A stretch of 64,000 nucleotides of DNA, taken from Marchantia polymorpha subsp. ruderalis. Taxonomy: Eukaryota > Streptophyta > Marchantiopsida > Marchantiales > Marchantiaceae. The position numbers and the translations under genes are program-made. Below, in pieces: positions 1 through 11,869 of this stretch (the first letter of the stretch is position 1; each line of letters opens with the position of its first letter). Under the pieces are notes generated by a model. It was not told where the DNA came from. It ran no database searches and saw only the letters and a list, made by a program, of their open reading frames with translations. Location of the stretch: the NCBI GenBank assembly GCA_037833965.1, contig AP031351.1, positions 16,318,501 through 16,382,500 of the forward strand, given 5' to 3'.

Positions 1-107
1 TAGACTCTCTTGCATGTTCTGAGGATGCTATTAATACCATTCAGTTTTTCCAAAAAACCACTGTAATATATCAAAATGGAGCTTGAAGCTGGAGAGATCA
101 GTGTTAC

Positions 108-1470
108 CTCTCTTGCATCGTCGGCGACTATAACTTTCCGGCCCTTCCAAGTCTTCAAAATGGACGTGGCGGAAGCTTGAATACTACCTGTCTTGTGCTT
201 CAAGACTTCAGGTGAGAAGACAGACAACACTAGCCGTCTCATTCGTTTGTGCCTATCACCTCTCAGCATGAGGAGAGCATTTTCACCAACCGCCATGGAG
301 ATACTTTTCGGCAAAGTTGAAGTGAAAAGAGGTTCTTCTTTGGTAAGAATGAATTTGTTCATGTCAGGATCAGTTGAGGCAAGCAAAGGAGTTCCGAAGA
401 GATGGGTCAGAAACAAATCTCCGTATCTGCAGATAAACAACGGTGGAAAGTCAGAACCTGATACAGCATGAATTAGTGCGAAAAAAGAAAAACAAAACAA
501 AACTTGGCACAAAACACGTGGGAATTTAAAATTTCTTTTCACAGGAAAAGACGAGGATTGAAAGTTAAAAATTCATGAGGACCCTATGTGCATGAGAATT
601 CTTGAGACCCAGGTACTGTTTCACAAGGATTAATAAATTGACCTCTCCACCACAACAAGATGGTGGGGAATATCAGGTAACAGAATACGTGCAATGTCTC
701 TATTTCTCCGAACATTTCCGAATCTGTATGTGTCATGTACGCTTTCCACGTGTACTCACAAATATCAACATGTCTCTGATGGATCACAGATGATAAATAA
801 GCAGAAAAAAGATCAACATCCAACAGTCATGACTGCTCTGATTTCTACACGTACTGAGCGGATGATTATCCGCTGCGATACGGAACGACGGGAGCTTCCA
901 GCAAAAGTCAATACTGCCTGAAAACGAAGGCTGTATGGGGTTGTTAAGCTTCAACGAATTGAACGTACCCAAACAGGCAAGAAGGTAAAACGAAGAGAAA
1001 GATGATCATCAAAATATCTGAAACACAAAAAATTTGTGTTGGGTGCGTCGAAAGCTGGAAAGAATGACACTGCGAATCTGTTGAATTACTTGGCCACCGT
1101 CTAATCAAAAATCGGGACGCGAGTACTGAGCTTCAATCCAAGAGCACAGGTCAAGGGATGATCTAAGACACAAGGCATTGTGAGCGAAGAAAATCATCCT
1201 GTCACATGCATTGTTCGTGTGCAGATTTGAAGACCTGCGACGGCGCTCGTCGACGAATGAGTGAGGTGTTGTGGACATGAGACAGTGCTGGAAAGCGAAC
1301 GTTTCCCCAACTAAAGGCCATCCCAAGCTGCCCTTCGGTAATTTTCTGTAACGCTTGCGCAACGCCGGTGTCAAACGCAGCCACTTCAGCCCAGCTGCTC
1401 CATACGTGAACAAGACTGCAACGAAGAAAATGATCGCTCCTCCTTCGAGAAGAATGCCCCATTGCGACAT
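108..1470 (-). CDS. Cytochrome P450 of the CYP85 clan, N-terminal two exons (gene runs off the left edge)
   Basis: Seen: coding exon 1 is 1235..1470 and exon 2 is 108..426, joined by an 808-bp GT-AG intron (427..1234). The phases fit: exon 1 ends with two bases of an Arg codon that the first base of exon 2 completes. About 185 residues are visible. There is an N-terminal membrane anchor (residues 12-28), the hinge LPKGSLGWPLVGE (44-56), the SFVDERRRR/YGDLF junction, and GDRHKRMRRLVLSVFSP in the C-helix region. Known: this pattern is typical of CYP90, CYP716, CYP720 and related families, which are ER-bound oxidases of sterols, brassinosteroids and triterpenes. Inferred: membership of that clan; the exact family cannot be told without the heme-binding half. 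The I-helix, ExxR and Cys-ligand motifs lie outside. The exon 2 frame reads on past 108 without a stop to the edge, but the text there is not P450-like, so I end the exon at the GT donor. No break is seen in the visible part. Confidence 0.86.
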
Positions 1471-1636
1471 CCTCCTTCCCTTCCTCGCTGAGGCTGAAGA
1501 CTCTTCCTCTCTGAACCTGTTAGATTGTTCAGATTACCTTCTTTGCATGCTCCTCTAGACCGAGTAATGTGAGGAGATCATATTGATGAATGGATGACTT
1601 GTCAGTCAGTATTGGGTTTTTGGCGTTCGTGAGTTT

Positions 1637-1652
1637 CTGTGTGTGTGTGTGT
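1637..1652. repeat. GT microsatellite
   Basis: A run of TG/GT dinucleotides lies in the P450 upstream region, just downstream of the possible TATA box in the direction of transcription. It may fall in the 5' UTR. Confidence 0.8.
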
Positions 1653-1672
1653 ACAACAACAAGTTCGGCGTA

Positions 1673-1680
1673 CTATATAG
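1673..1680 (-). promoter_or_regulatory. Possible TATA box of the P450 gene
   Basis: The palindromic word CTATATAG lies about 205 bp upstream of the P450 start codon, in GC-rich surroundings. That would leave a 5' UTR of roughly 170 nt, which is reasonable for a plant gene. The call rests on motif and position only. Confidence 0.35.
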
Positions 1681-1689
1681 CGCCAGTGA

Positions 1690-3300
1690 TGAGAGGATTG
1701 AAGAGAAGAGCAGCATCGGAAAGAGAGAAAAGGGACTGGAAATCGGCAACGGAATAGGCACGTGCATATTTCGATCATAGGGCTCGTGCTAGATAGAAAA
1801 GGACAATTGCACGGCGCTTTCTGCGCGTAAGTACGCGCGCTTTCTTTGGCCTTCAGGCAGCTCAGGGAGTCTTCCCTTGACGTTGCGGCTCGTCGGTGGT
1901 GGTCGTGGTGACGAAGCTACGAAGAGGAGCTCCATCTCCTACTTGATCACGACTAACAGGTCTACTATAGTAACAGTGGTAGAATAACAGACGCCCATTC
2001 ACCTTTTCACACTCCTTTCACTTCTTTATTAATTTCTACCATCACATCAAACGCCACTCACAATACTTCTCTATTAATTTTTACCATCACATCAAACGCC
2101 ACTCACAATACTTCTCTACTCCCGTGTCTGTACATCTCACTCAATACATGCAGTCAGTCGCTTCCCTTTTTTTTCCTCCTGCCCCGAAATCCTCATAGTT
2201 TAACCTATCTTTACATACTGTATCATTTATGCCGGGAGCTCATGGTGACAAGAATGAAGAACTTGCTGTGACCAGGGCCTGCTCCTTCTTGTTGGAAGAA
2301 GGGACTCATCTACAGCTGATTGGATCCTAGACTGGCGGTATTAGAAGTATTAATGGTGATGATGGTGCAGCAGTTGTTCTGTTGTAGCATATGTGGTTGC
2401 ATCGAGTGTAAGGCTTCAGAGTTACAACTAGAGAAACATGCATGGAGAGTTGGTGGGCAAAATACATGTTCTGTTCTCAATCCTTTTGTGGGGAGGGCAG
2501 ATTTGCTACTAACGGTAGTCCTGGTGATGCGTACTGATTGAAAGCAAGTCAGGCAAGAGCAGCAGTAGTTCACGTCTCACGAAGCATCTTTGGTGGTGAC
2601 GCGCGACCCTCGCCGCGAAAGGCTGGATTATGCAGGATATGTGCAACGACATTCATCTGCCACTCTCAAGGCTTCTTAGGATTGTGTTTTTTTACCCCTT
2701 GAGTTTTTATCCTGTCGAATACTATGTATGTATGTATATTCTATTGTGACAAGGCTTTGGCCTAACACGCTATGGTAATAGGCGCATAATATGCCCTTGC
2801 AAGAATGGGGAAGAGGATTCTAACTACAACAATGCATTAATACCATAAGTACTGCTGTCATATCATCATTACATGTACCCATTATATAATATGCACTGCA
2901 TGATGAACTGAGACACTTCAAAATCCCTTCACTGCCGCTTTGATACGAAACAGTAATCATCACATGCCAGACCCCAAGGTATGTGTGAATGGCCTTCGAG
3001 AATATACTTAAATCGTCTCTAGAGTCTCAGGGTATGTGCACACCAGCAAGTTGTGAGTAGAAATGGTGTGTTTGTTCTGTATTGTTATTGTAAGGTTGAT
3101 ATCGATTTTCATCGAAATTTAGACAAATATACAACAGGAATAAGATTTCTAAAATCTAGGGGGTTTTGAGTTTCTCACTCAGCAGGAGAAGGGTGATGTT
3201 GGAAGATCTGAATATGGATGTGAGAGGTCCCGTGCTACCCGTATGGAAACTGCTTGAAAATCGTAAGAATGTCGTGGGATTCCATCACTGGCTATTGAAG
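1690..3300. other. Upstream flank of the P450 gene, no gene seen
   Basis: Mixed-composition intergenic sequence. Apart from the 45-bp tandem duplication at 2027-2116 and a short TATG run near 2725-2740, I see no conserved coding signal. The short ORFs near 2310-2573 overlap on both strands and look like chance. Confidence 0.5.
2027..2116. repeat. Tandem duplication, 2 x 45 bp
   Basis: Copies at 2027-2071 and 2072-2116 differ at one base (C in the first, T in the second). Each contains ACCATCACATCAAACGCCAC. The near-identity points to a recent duplication. It lies about 560 bp upstream of the P450 start codon, so it could affect the promoter, but nothing shows that it does. Confidence 0.95.
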
Positions 3301-4022
3301 TAAACTGAGTGAACTCTCGGTCTCAGTGTTCTCTTTCCGACGTCACAGAAGTACAAAAACTGCCCAGTACATATCCTTTTTCGCCATTGCGCAAGACATC
3401 ATGAGATGGTACCACTGTAGGAGGCCTTGGCCACGAAAGTGACAAATTTCTAAGCCCCTATCGGACCAAATCCCCGGGCTGGACCCGACCAGCGTCCAGC
3501 GTCGCCTGAGGAAGTCCGGCCCGGAGTAAGACTCAGAGATTTCAGCGGGCAGTTTCACCATCTCATTGTGGTAAATGCGAAATCTCGATACCATGTGTCT
3601 ATCAGAACGCGACGCTGCCCGCCGCAGGCTGAGACTCCGAAGTCGGGACACGAGAGCACGAGACCATGTTTTGCGTCTCGCGGTTTGCGGCATCGAGGGT
3701 TGACAGACACCTGGACAAGACACTCGTGGGCGAAAAGCGCTCTCGAGGTTCTGAACCGGTACCCGGTTCGGTCCGCAGGGAGGTCTTGGCTTTCAAACAC
3801 AGCCACATGACCGGAGAGGCGGGTCGGACAACGTCTGAAACATGCACCCCTCGTTAACAACTGCCGGGCGAGTGAAATGTCGGAAGGAAGGAAGAAAGTA
3901 CAGTAGTCGTAACGGTTGTCGCAGGTGAAAGTTGTGGAGGCGAGCACAAAGCGAACTGGAACACGTCCGTCCCGGGAGAGAGGGAGGGTAGACACGGGCG
4001 CCATTACACAATCTGACCGGAG

Positions 4023-4050
4023 GTTGGTTGGGGTTGGGTTGGGTTAGGTT
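4023..4050. repeat. G-rich TTGGG short repeat
   Basis: A run of GGTTG/GGGTT words ends in GGGTTAGGTT. It resembles degenerate telomere-like sequence but lacks the plant TTTAGGG unit, so it is best treated as a simple G-rich repeat. Confidence 0.6.
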
Positions 4051-4105
4051 GCGCTGACAGCAGAGTACAGACAGTGTGTCAGATCGGCGAGATCCACCCG
4101 TCCAT

Positions 4106-4130
4106 CCAAACCAAACCAAACCAAACCAAA
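4106..4130. repeat. (CCAAA)5 microsatellite
   Basis: Five uninterrupted CCAAA units lie about 60 bp from the TTGGG run. Both have their G-rich or C-rich bases strand-sorted, so they form a short G/C-skewed patch. Confidence 0.9.
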
Positions 4131-5130
4131 CTTCTCCTTTCTTGCTCCACCTCATCCAACGACCCATCCCCTTCCCGCTTCGCCTGTCCTATCAAGAGTC
4201 GGCTCTTATTTTGAGTGAGTGAGTGAATATAGCGCGATGAACATCTCCCCGCGTCACTGTTCGACACGCACTTCAAGCCGACAGATCACAGCACACTCTT
4301 TCTTGTGTTTCTACAGTGCAGTATGTTTAAGAATCCTCGTCCAGTCCCCCGCCCCGCCCCCGCTTTGCCAATCAGAAGATTATCCTTCTCTGCCATAAAA
4401 AAAAACACCACCTCCTGTAGCGGCGAGTGGGAACCAAGTCACGCAGGAATGGGATGTGAGAAATTCGACGACCCTGGTGTTGCGACCGGTTGTAGCCTTC
4501 GCATAGCTTTCTCTCTCGAACGAATCACCGGTCCTCGCTTGTCGTTGCGCCCTCCTAGCATTTTTATAAGCTCGGTTGTCTTGCACCCTGGCCGGCCTTT
4601 GGGCCTGCTAGTCCTGTTTTCTCTCTCGGCGGATGAGGGTACACGATTCCACTACGGTTGCTCATTCCAGACGAGCTAGACCTCGATCTTTTTCTCGGGT
4701 TGCTTTTGATCGATTCGAATTTAAATATTCCCCGACGAAGAAGAATGATCCTGGTGCGGGTCGTTTTAATCCGCAATGACCAAGAGATTCTTCGGTTCTA
4801 CGCCGACGGAGACATCCTTCTCAAGCGGACCGGCGAGGGAGGATCGTGCCGGAGAATGTGCCCAAAGCTTCCAGAATAACGGAGAATAGCTGCGGTCTTG
4901 TCTAGGCTATCGTAGTCTGCGACAGCATGTCCTCACAAATTCTACCGAGCCGAACTATTCGTCCGGTCTTGCTGATGGTTCGAAAGATTTCGAAAAGCAG
5001 TTCGGTACCTCCAGCAGTACGTCCTGACTGTTGCAGCTAGGTTTCGAACTCCTCTACTCTTCCAGCCCCGGAAAGAGGGGCTGCAGAAGCAGAGGCAGCA
5101 CTAGGCTTTGTCCACGGCGCAGGACTCTCT

Positions 5131-5250
5131 CTTGCTTTTCCAGCATCTGCCGCAGGCTTTCCACGTCCTGCAGACTTTTGCCATTCCTTCCTCATTGTTC
5201 CGGCATCTGCCGCAGAATTTCCAGGTCCTGCGGACTTTTGCTACTCCCTT
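5131..5250. repeat. Tandem repeat with 60-bp unit, possibly coding on the minus strand
   Basis: Two diverged copies, 5131-5190 and 5191-5250, share the blocks CATCTGCCGCAG and TCCTGC-GACTTTTGC. A third, poorer copy seems to start near 5250. The unit is exactly 20 codons. On the minus strand both copies can be read in one frame as a heptad-like peptide (KSLQDVESLRQMLEKQ in one, KSPQDLEILRQMPEQ followed by a stop in the other). This could be a remnant of a coiled-coil protein, but no intact gene surrounds it. Confidence 0.6.
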
Positions 5251-5408
5251 CCATTTCGTCCTCCATCTGTCCAGGCTGCCGTCTCGGCTACACTCGGGCT
5301 TGGCTGCCAGTCCCGCGCCTCTACGCTAAAGGCATTCTCTATAGGCATGGGTTTGTCGTTTGCCTCGTGGAGTCATGCTCACACTTTGTGATCTTCGTTG
5401 TTGTAATG

Positions 5409-5436
5409 CCGTGATGTGATTCCGATCACATCACGG
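5409..5436. repeat. Perfect 12-bp inverted repeat
   Basis: CCGTGATGTGAT and ATCACATCACGG are separated by TCCG. The arms match perfectly and are GC-balanced, so a stable hairpin is possible. Function unknown. Confidence 0.9.
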
Positions 5437-5914
5437 TATGCCAGATCCCATCAGTGTAAGTCAACTTGTCAAACCAAAAGTCATGCCCATTCTAACCGAG
5501 CGGCACCAATGCCATCCCCACACGCAATCTGAAGTTTTTCTCCTCGCAAACGTAAGCACCAGGAGGGAGGAGGATAGAGAATTGGGATGTTTGGCCTTAA
5601 CAGCGACGGCCTCTCTAGTAGACGACTTGGTTCATTGTATTCTGTTCAATCAGACTATTATCGTGCGTCGCGGCGGAGCGACGTTCAAAGTTTAGAGTTG
5701 GCATCCCTCGCAAATCCTCCAACAAACTTCTAAAATGTTTGCAATGATTTTCTCCTCATACCACCCTCTTCCAATCCTCTTGTAGGTCTGATCATATGAA
5801 TGCAATGATGACCGCGCTCGGAACCACAAGTAGCCAAGAGCACCGGCGTAGGAATTCCAGTTACCGAGTTCCCTTTCTTCCTCATTTCTGGTCGTCGACA
5901 ATTCCGAACATTCA

Positions 5915-6437
5915 GTCAAAACTCGACATAAGGATACGATCGGGTTCGTGAGATTATAAGGATATGCGGAGGTTTCCTTATATTAATGATTGCCTATTTA
6001 GACGTGAAAAAGTTGTGGAGCGTGGTCTGAATAGGGTTAGAGGTCTTGTAACAATCCATCTCGATCTCATCTAAAGCACGCACATTGCAAATGTTACCTT
6101 TCTACAACTTCCGAAATTTGATTTTCTCCATACACCATAATGCTTTCATCGTAGTTATAATTTCGTCATTGGAAATCTCATCATTTACCTTGTCATCCAC
6201 GCTATAATGTTCAATCATTTTAACCAATGTGTCTTCTCGTACATTGTGTTGATTGTGTTGTTGTTGATTTAAATATAAGGATACGCTTCGATATCAAAAT
6301 AGATGAGATGGAATAATTGGGACTGTGAATCACTAAGAATATCCTTACGGCCAAGGTATCTTTATTTTGCCGCCTAAAATCTGGGGCTTATCTACGAGGC
6401 TAACCTTATAAGGAGTATCCTTATAACGAATTTTGAC
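5915..6437. mobile_element. Candidate non-autonomous DNA element (MITE-like), 523 bp
   Basis: The 23-bp ends are inverted copies with 20 matches: GTCAAAACTCGACATAAGG... on the left, and its reverse complement GTCAAAATTCGTTATAAGG... on the right. The word ATAAGGATA recurs inside the ends in both orientations (near 5928, 5956, 6274, 6342 and 6412), as expected of subterminal transposase-binding sites. There is no coding capacity and I see no clear target-site duplication, so the superfamily is not assigned. Confidence 0.6.
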
Positions 6438-9400
6438 TATAACAAGAGCACGTACAAAATTATCTACTCCACATTTTCGTGTAAATTGAATAATCAATCA
6501 ATGAATTGAAAGAAGGCACGATATAGTAAGTGAAATCAAATCTCCTTTAACATGTCTTATGGTTGCATTCTCTTATTCTTTGTAGACGAAATAAATGAGA
6601 AAATCGAGTGATATAGCAAAAAGATGGGAAATCCTATCAAGCCATATCCAGACATGAAACGACACGCGTAGAATGGGTCCAGCCCAATTAGCATCACAGG
6701 GGAAAATATGTCCTTTGCAAACAAGTACATACTGTTTTAGTGAAAGTGTCTAACCAGCAACATTAGCATTCCAAACATCATCACTTAATTTTATTGCTCT
6801 GCTGTGGTTTGCATTTTTTGTTTGGTTTTGAATATAGATGTAACATGGTACAGTAGACTCTCGCGAACCTGTTAAAATGTAAATGTATAGTTTAATATAC
6901 CTTCATATCGAAATTCGACAAAAATTTGAATTATCTACGTCTCTCTATATTTTTACATTTTGATTGATGCCATTTCACTCAAGGCCAATCTACATGGTGT
7001 AATTATTTGCTCTAAAGTAGAAATAGATTTGGCACATCGAGTTAATTTTTAAGCGAAGCAACCTTGTCTCCACAAAGATATACACTGTTTTGAACAATTA
7101 AGATCACCAAATATTTGTCTACATCATGGATAGCTAACATCTAACCTTTGTGTGCCAAGGAATCATACGTCGCAACTAAAATTGATTAACATTTATCTAT
7201 GAGTAATGAAATGCAAATGAAGCAAGCAAAATACTAAAAGCTCTACAAAATATAGTACCAGAGGTTTTACAAAATTGATACTTTAAAAAAATTACTCCAA
7301 CTGCTCCAATTTCTGAATGTGTGTGCTTGCAGATTTATGGATACTGAAACCTACATGCACATTGTCGAGCTTATAAAATCTTTAATTCATAAATATATTC
7401 GAATAAGGATTTATTTACATATTTTTTTCATATTTGGTTTTATTTTTTCATTTAAATCATGGAATTCATTTTATTTTGAATATTTTCTTGTAATAATTTT
7501 TTTATTCAAATAGAACATCTATATTCTTTAATACTTGTATACATGATTGTGTTTAATGTACTTGAATGGTTCAGTGAAAATTTATTTCACAAATAATTAT
7601 TTCCTTAAATTAATTAAATTTTTTTAAAAATAAAATTTTAAAATTCATTTTAAAATTGTTATAGAAAAGACCAAATATTTATTTTATTTACTATTGATGA
7701 AGTTATAGATTTTTGGATGAATTGGAATAATTTAGCAAAATTTCATTCATAAGACTGATGAAGAACGTAAAATCTCATCAGAGATTTCTAGTGGAATTTA
7801 TAAAATTGTAATTTAGTTATATTTACTCGCTGAACTATTCATTTCACGCTTATGTGATCATTGTTTCATTTTTTCTATCAAATTTAAACAGAATATCATT
7901 GCCTTTGAATGATCAAATCTAAATTTATAAGTCTATCGGTGCAGCACTAATAGATTTAGAGATCAGAATCAATATCATTGATGCCCAAAATAGCAAAATA
8001 ATAATAATAAAAATAATAATAATTCACATTTGGTTCGTAATTGAAAAATTATGAATGTGATGTTTATATGTCAGATTAAAAGAAGTGCTTAAAAAATAAA
8101 AAAAACTATTTGATATTAATAAGTTGTTTACAGATTTTCAACATCAATATCTCGAGCTGGTATATTTTACCGTTATGTATCTGGATCATCTATAAATTTT
8201 CAAATCTATATGTAAAATTATTAATAAGTTGAACCAATTTCAAGTTTGTGACATATTTATATGTTAAAATTTTTTTGGTAGTAATTAGATACTTGATTAG
8301 TAGATTCATATCTTAGATTAGGAAAAATTGAATCTGCAGAAAAATTATTATTCAATGTGGAAATTATTTTATATGAATATTAAATATACATGACATTTTA
8401 TTTATTGAAAAGAAATAAGATTCTATTTTGTTTAAAAAACTAAAATTTTTGATTTTGAATGTACAAAATATGCATGCAACACAAGGCAATTAATGCATTA
8501 TACGTGCGAAAAATCTTCAATATATATTATGACATTAAAATGTGATGTGCATTTTTTAAAGTCATAAAAAATATTTCTCAGAATGAATTCTCTAATATCA
8601 TTTCAAGATATCAATTAGTTGGATGGATTATCAAACATTATTTTAATTTTTTTTGTCTCAAAACTATCACATTTGATGAGTCATCTGATAGAGTCACTAA
8701 GTGAAATCTATTGGATGTTTTTTTAAATCATAAATCATATGGATAAATTTCATTGTTGATTCATAATAAATCCAGAGGAAATAACCAAATTATTTGCTTG
8801 ATAATATACTTGTATTTTTAAGTTGCATGGTAGTAACATGTACTTCAAATATTACATGATTTAGTTTCACATTAATTACTCTTTTAACTGAAATCATCTG
8901 AAAAATTCTACAGAAGCAAAACTTTCCAATATGCTTTCACGTTATATGTGCTAAATAGATCATATGTATGTATGATGATTGACACATAATGATAAATCAC
9001 AAAGATATTATTTCTCTCTAATTATTATCTAGCATGCTTTGGTTTTTTGTCAAATTTTATGTGATTTCTTATTAATTTTATATCCATAAGTTTTTCGTTT
9101 CAGATTTCTCAACGTGCAGATCTAGCTTTCAACATGCTTTGGAGATGTCTATATCTTCTTCAAGTTGTAAATACAGAAGGTTCTTCCTTCAATACGCATT
9201 ATTTTTCAAAAAAAATAGAGATCACATATATTGAGTTCAACATGTCATGAATTATAATTTTGGCACAAATTAGTCTTGCGTTTTTCTTTTAGCATGGCAT
9301 TCTAGACCTTACTTTGAAATATTTGAAACAACTTTCTCATATCATCACATTTTTCTTCAAACCCTTCTTGAATTTTGAAGAAAAGCAGCTAATATTTTAT

Positions 9401-9787
9401 ATCAACAACTTACTTGTAAAGTGACATAAATTCCTTAAATACCACTGTGTTTTCTAGATCCTCATTTGACTCCTGAGAGGTAAGAATGTTATCATCATTA
9501 TCATTGTCTAAGTTCTCTTTGACAATCTTCATTGTCTTTAAAAGTTCTTCAACGTCTTTTAAAATTCAACTGCAAAATCTTTATCTGTTCGATCGTCAAC
9601 TCGAACAAATTATCCAAGTTCTCTTTGTCTAACAAAAAGAATTAAAGCTGCAATTACTTATGCAAATTTGATCACTTAATATTTCATCTTGTTCTCTATG
9701 TCTAGATCCGCTTCTAATGTGATTATTTTTGTCTTCACAAATGCAATTTTTTGTAGAGGTTGATGACATGGATTTTTAAGATTTTTC

Positions 9788-9828
9788 GACATATCTCACA
9801 TCATCTGCTCGATGGTGGGAGATATGTC
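9788..9828. repeat. Hairpin with 18-bp arms
   Basis: GACATATCTC at the left end pairs perfectly with GAGATATGTC at the right. Further pairing (ATCATC with GATGGT, one G-T wobble and one mismatch between) gives 18-bp arms around a 5-nt loop. Origin unknown; it is too short to classify. Confidence 0.75.
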
Positions 9829-10416
9829 AAAGAATCGAGAAGATGAGTTGGATTTTGTAGACAATTATGCAGCACCGCGTTTTACTAATAGTAATTGTTT
9901 AGGATTCAATTCAGATTTGCTCCGACTTGTTTCACACCTTTCTTATAGCTCTTTCACTAATATACTACTCGCGTGCTCTAGCTTTTTTCTTGGGAGCATC
10001 CGTCTTTCTCAGTTCTTCTATGATATCACATCCTTGGGATTCATTGAAGCATTTCTTGTTCGATTTTTTTTGACATTCTAAGAGTGATTTTTCTAATGTA
10101 CGCACCTACCGGTTCAATATGCACGATACTTCCAGGTTCAAGTTGAGTACTTAGGAGACTACTACACACACAATAACATATGCAACTACATCCTCTCACC
10201 TGTCATAACCAAATCAGGCCGTAGACTCGAAATTACAACAAGATGTGTACTTCTTAGAAAACTACCTCCTCCTCTGCCTTTGGACCATTTCTGGTAGCAT
10301 CTCACAGTAATGTATTTCATGAATTAAAATTGATTCTTACATATTATTTTTTAAAAGTGATAAAAAAATCATTGTATATCATTTACATATTGTATATCAT
10401 CAAACTTACAAGAAAT

Positions 10417-10586
10417 AAATCATCTCTTGTAAATATTTCGATTTACATTTCTTTGAATATGCTAATAGGATCCTTAATTTTTTTAAATCATTCTTAGAAA
10501 GAAATCATCTCTTGTAAATATTTCAATTTACAGTTCTTTAAATATCCTAATAAGATCCTCAATGTTTTTTCAATATCTTTTCTAAA
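10417..10586. repeat. Tandem duplication, 2 x about 85 bp
   Basis: Copies start at 10417 and 10502 with AAATCATCTCTTGTAAATAT and continue with a few substitutions to the AGATCCTCAAT / GGATCCTTAAT region. It lies in AT-rich, otherwise unassigned DNA. Confidence 0.85.
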
Positions 10587-10879
10587 ACTTAGTGAGAGAA
10601 ACGAATTATGTCAAGGTTTTGGTTCATATGGCAACTATTAACTAGATTCATATTGCCTTAAATATCAATTTTTTAATATTTCTGCTATTACGAAAATAGA
10701 TTGTTTTAATTATTTGCCTTTTATGCTTTGACTTTCAGTGCTTAGATGAAAATTATTTAGATTCAAAATTCAAAATTTCTTTTAGAATTTAAAAAAGTAC
10801 AATTCACGCTAGAAAGCAATTCATGTCTTAATCATCATAACGTTGCCATTTAAAAACTTAAAATAAACAATACTCAAAT

Positions 10880-11360
10880 ATATCCTCTATCGGGTACTAG
10901 CCAGAGTGAGACAGCGATAGGGCCAAGATAGAATGGTGCTGCTACGTGGCTGCTATACGTGTCTGTGTGTAAGCGGTCCGTGATCTGACAGTTTTTTGAA
11001 CTCGATGGACTCGACTCGGGTCATGTACTGTATAAAATCTTGCATTATCAACGTGTACTTTGCTGTCGTATTCTTATCCACTGTACTCAGGATAGAAGAT
11101 CCTGAAAACACATTCCAGTACCTTTTAACCACGTGTGTACGCATGGGTTCTATCTACGTCTTCTCCTCAGGGCCCTAAAAACTTGTCATACCGCAGCCTC
11201 CTGCTCGAACCAGGACTCTTGTCAGGTTCAGCGAACTTCCGTGGAGTTGTTCTCGTAGTACTTGGCTATACGACTCGGCCCTTATTGTCGTGACTGTAGT
11301 ATGTTAGGCGTAGGTCGAATCCCAATGGTACAACGATAAAGCCGGTTGTCATTAGGGCTT
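10880..11360. other. GC-richer island with TATA box, possible solo LTR
   Basis: About 480 bp of normal base composition is embedded in AT-rich DNA. A TATAAAA word at 11031-11037 is followed by mixed sequence without coding signal. This fits the U3-R-U5 character of a retrotransposon LTR, but I cannot define the TG...CA ends or a target duplication. Confidence 0.25.
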
Positions 11361-11369
11361 TTCTGAATG

Positions 11370-11834
11370 GATATCTCCGTTTTCATTACTTTTCATGAAC
11401 ATTGCATGGCCACTGCAATAATCCAGTACGGACCCTACAAAAATTTAGTTTTTTCCAATATGGTACCTCAGCTGATATTATCAACAACTTTGATTCGTAA
11501 TACACATGAAGCCCATCTCTGTATAAGTGTAATTTTTGAACTTCAGAGCATTATCAGTGTACATATCAATAAACAATTACGCGTATGCAATGAGAAATGT
11601 TTCAATCCTTTTTCCATATTACCTCGTGAAAATTTGAGAACATATATATCTATATATATATATATATTTATTTATTTTTATTTATATTTGCAACATATAC
11701 GTATGAATACTTGAACTCAAATTTGTTTTATACTCAGGGATACTCCAGCATTTAACTTGTAGATTGTGAGTTCCATCTGTTTTCCTTTAAATGCATAAAA
11801 GGTATAACAGTGAAAACGTGTGTGTTTGTGTATG

Positions 11835-11869
<35 letters not shown>

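Larger units (their letters stand above)
3300..5700. other. CpG-rich region without a recognised gene
   Basis: This block is clearly richer in G+C and CpG than the DNA to its right, which has the composition of decayed, methylated repeats. Open frames of 60-150 codons exist on both strands (for example 3555-4004 minus and 4305-4679 plus), but they overlap each other and none matches a family I know. A TATAAAA word on the minus strand near 4564-4571 could be a promoter. It may be an unrecognised gene, a non-coding transcript or an old gene remnant. I do not call a CDS. Confidence 0.4.
6440..10850. other. AT-rich intergenic DNA, no gene seen
   Basis: Very AT-rich sequence without a credible open frame. 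Most of it looks like old repeats that have lost C/G through deamination, but I can assign no element family here. It contains a hairpin at 9788-9828 and an 85-bp tandem duplication at 10417-10586. Confidence 0.6.

Noticed and set aside
193..471. Plus-strand ORF of 92 codons
   Set aside because: It is the antisense shadow of P450 exon 2; the minus strand gives clear family motifs.
1202..1462. Minus-strand ORF of 86 codons overlapping the P450 start
   Set aside because: Alternative frame of exon 1; only the 1470 start gives the anchor and the hinge motif.
4023..4050. Interstitial telomere repeat
   Set aside because: The unit is TTGGG/GGTTG, not TTTAGGG; only one GGGTTAGG-like word is present.
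9470..9780. Retrotransposon gag on the minus strand
   Set aside because: An acidic, Lys-rich translation is visible, but no CCHC box or recognisable gag motif.
11281..11340. tRNA T-arm-like text GGTCGAATCCC
   Set aside because: No A box or cloverleaf partner at the right distance.
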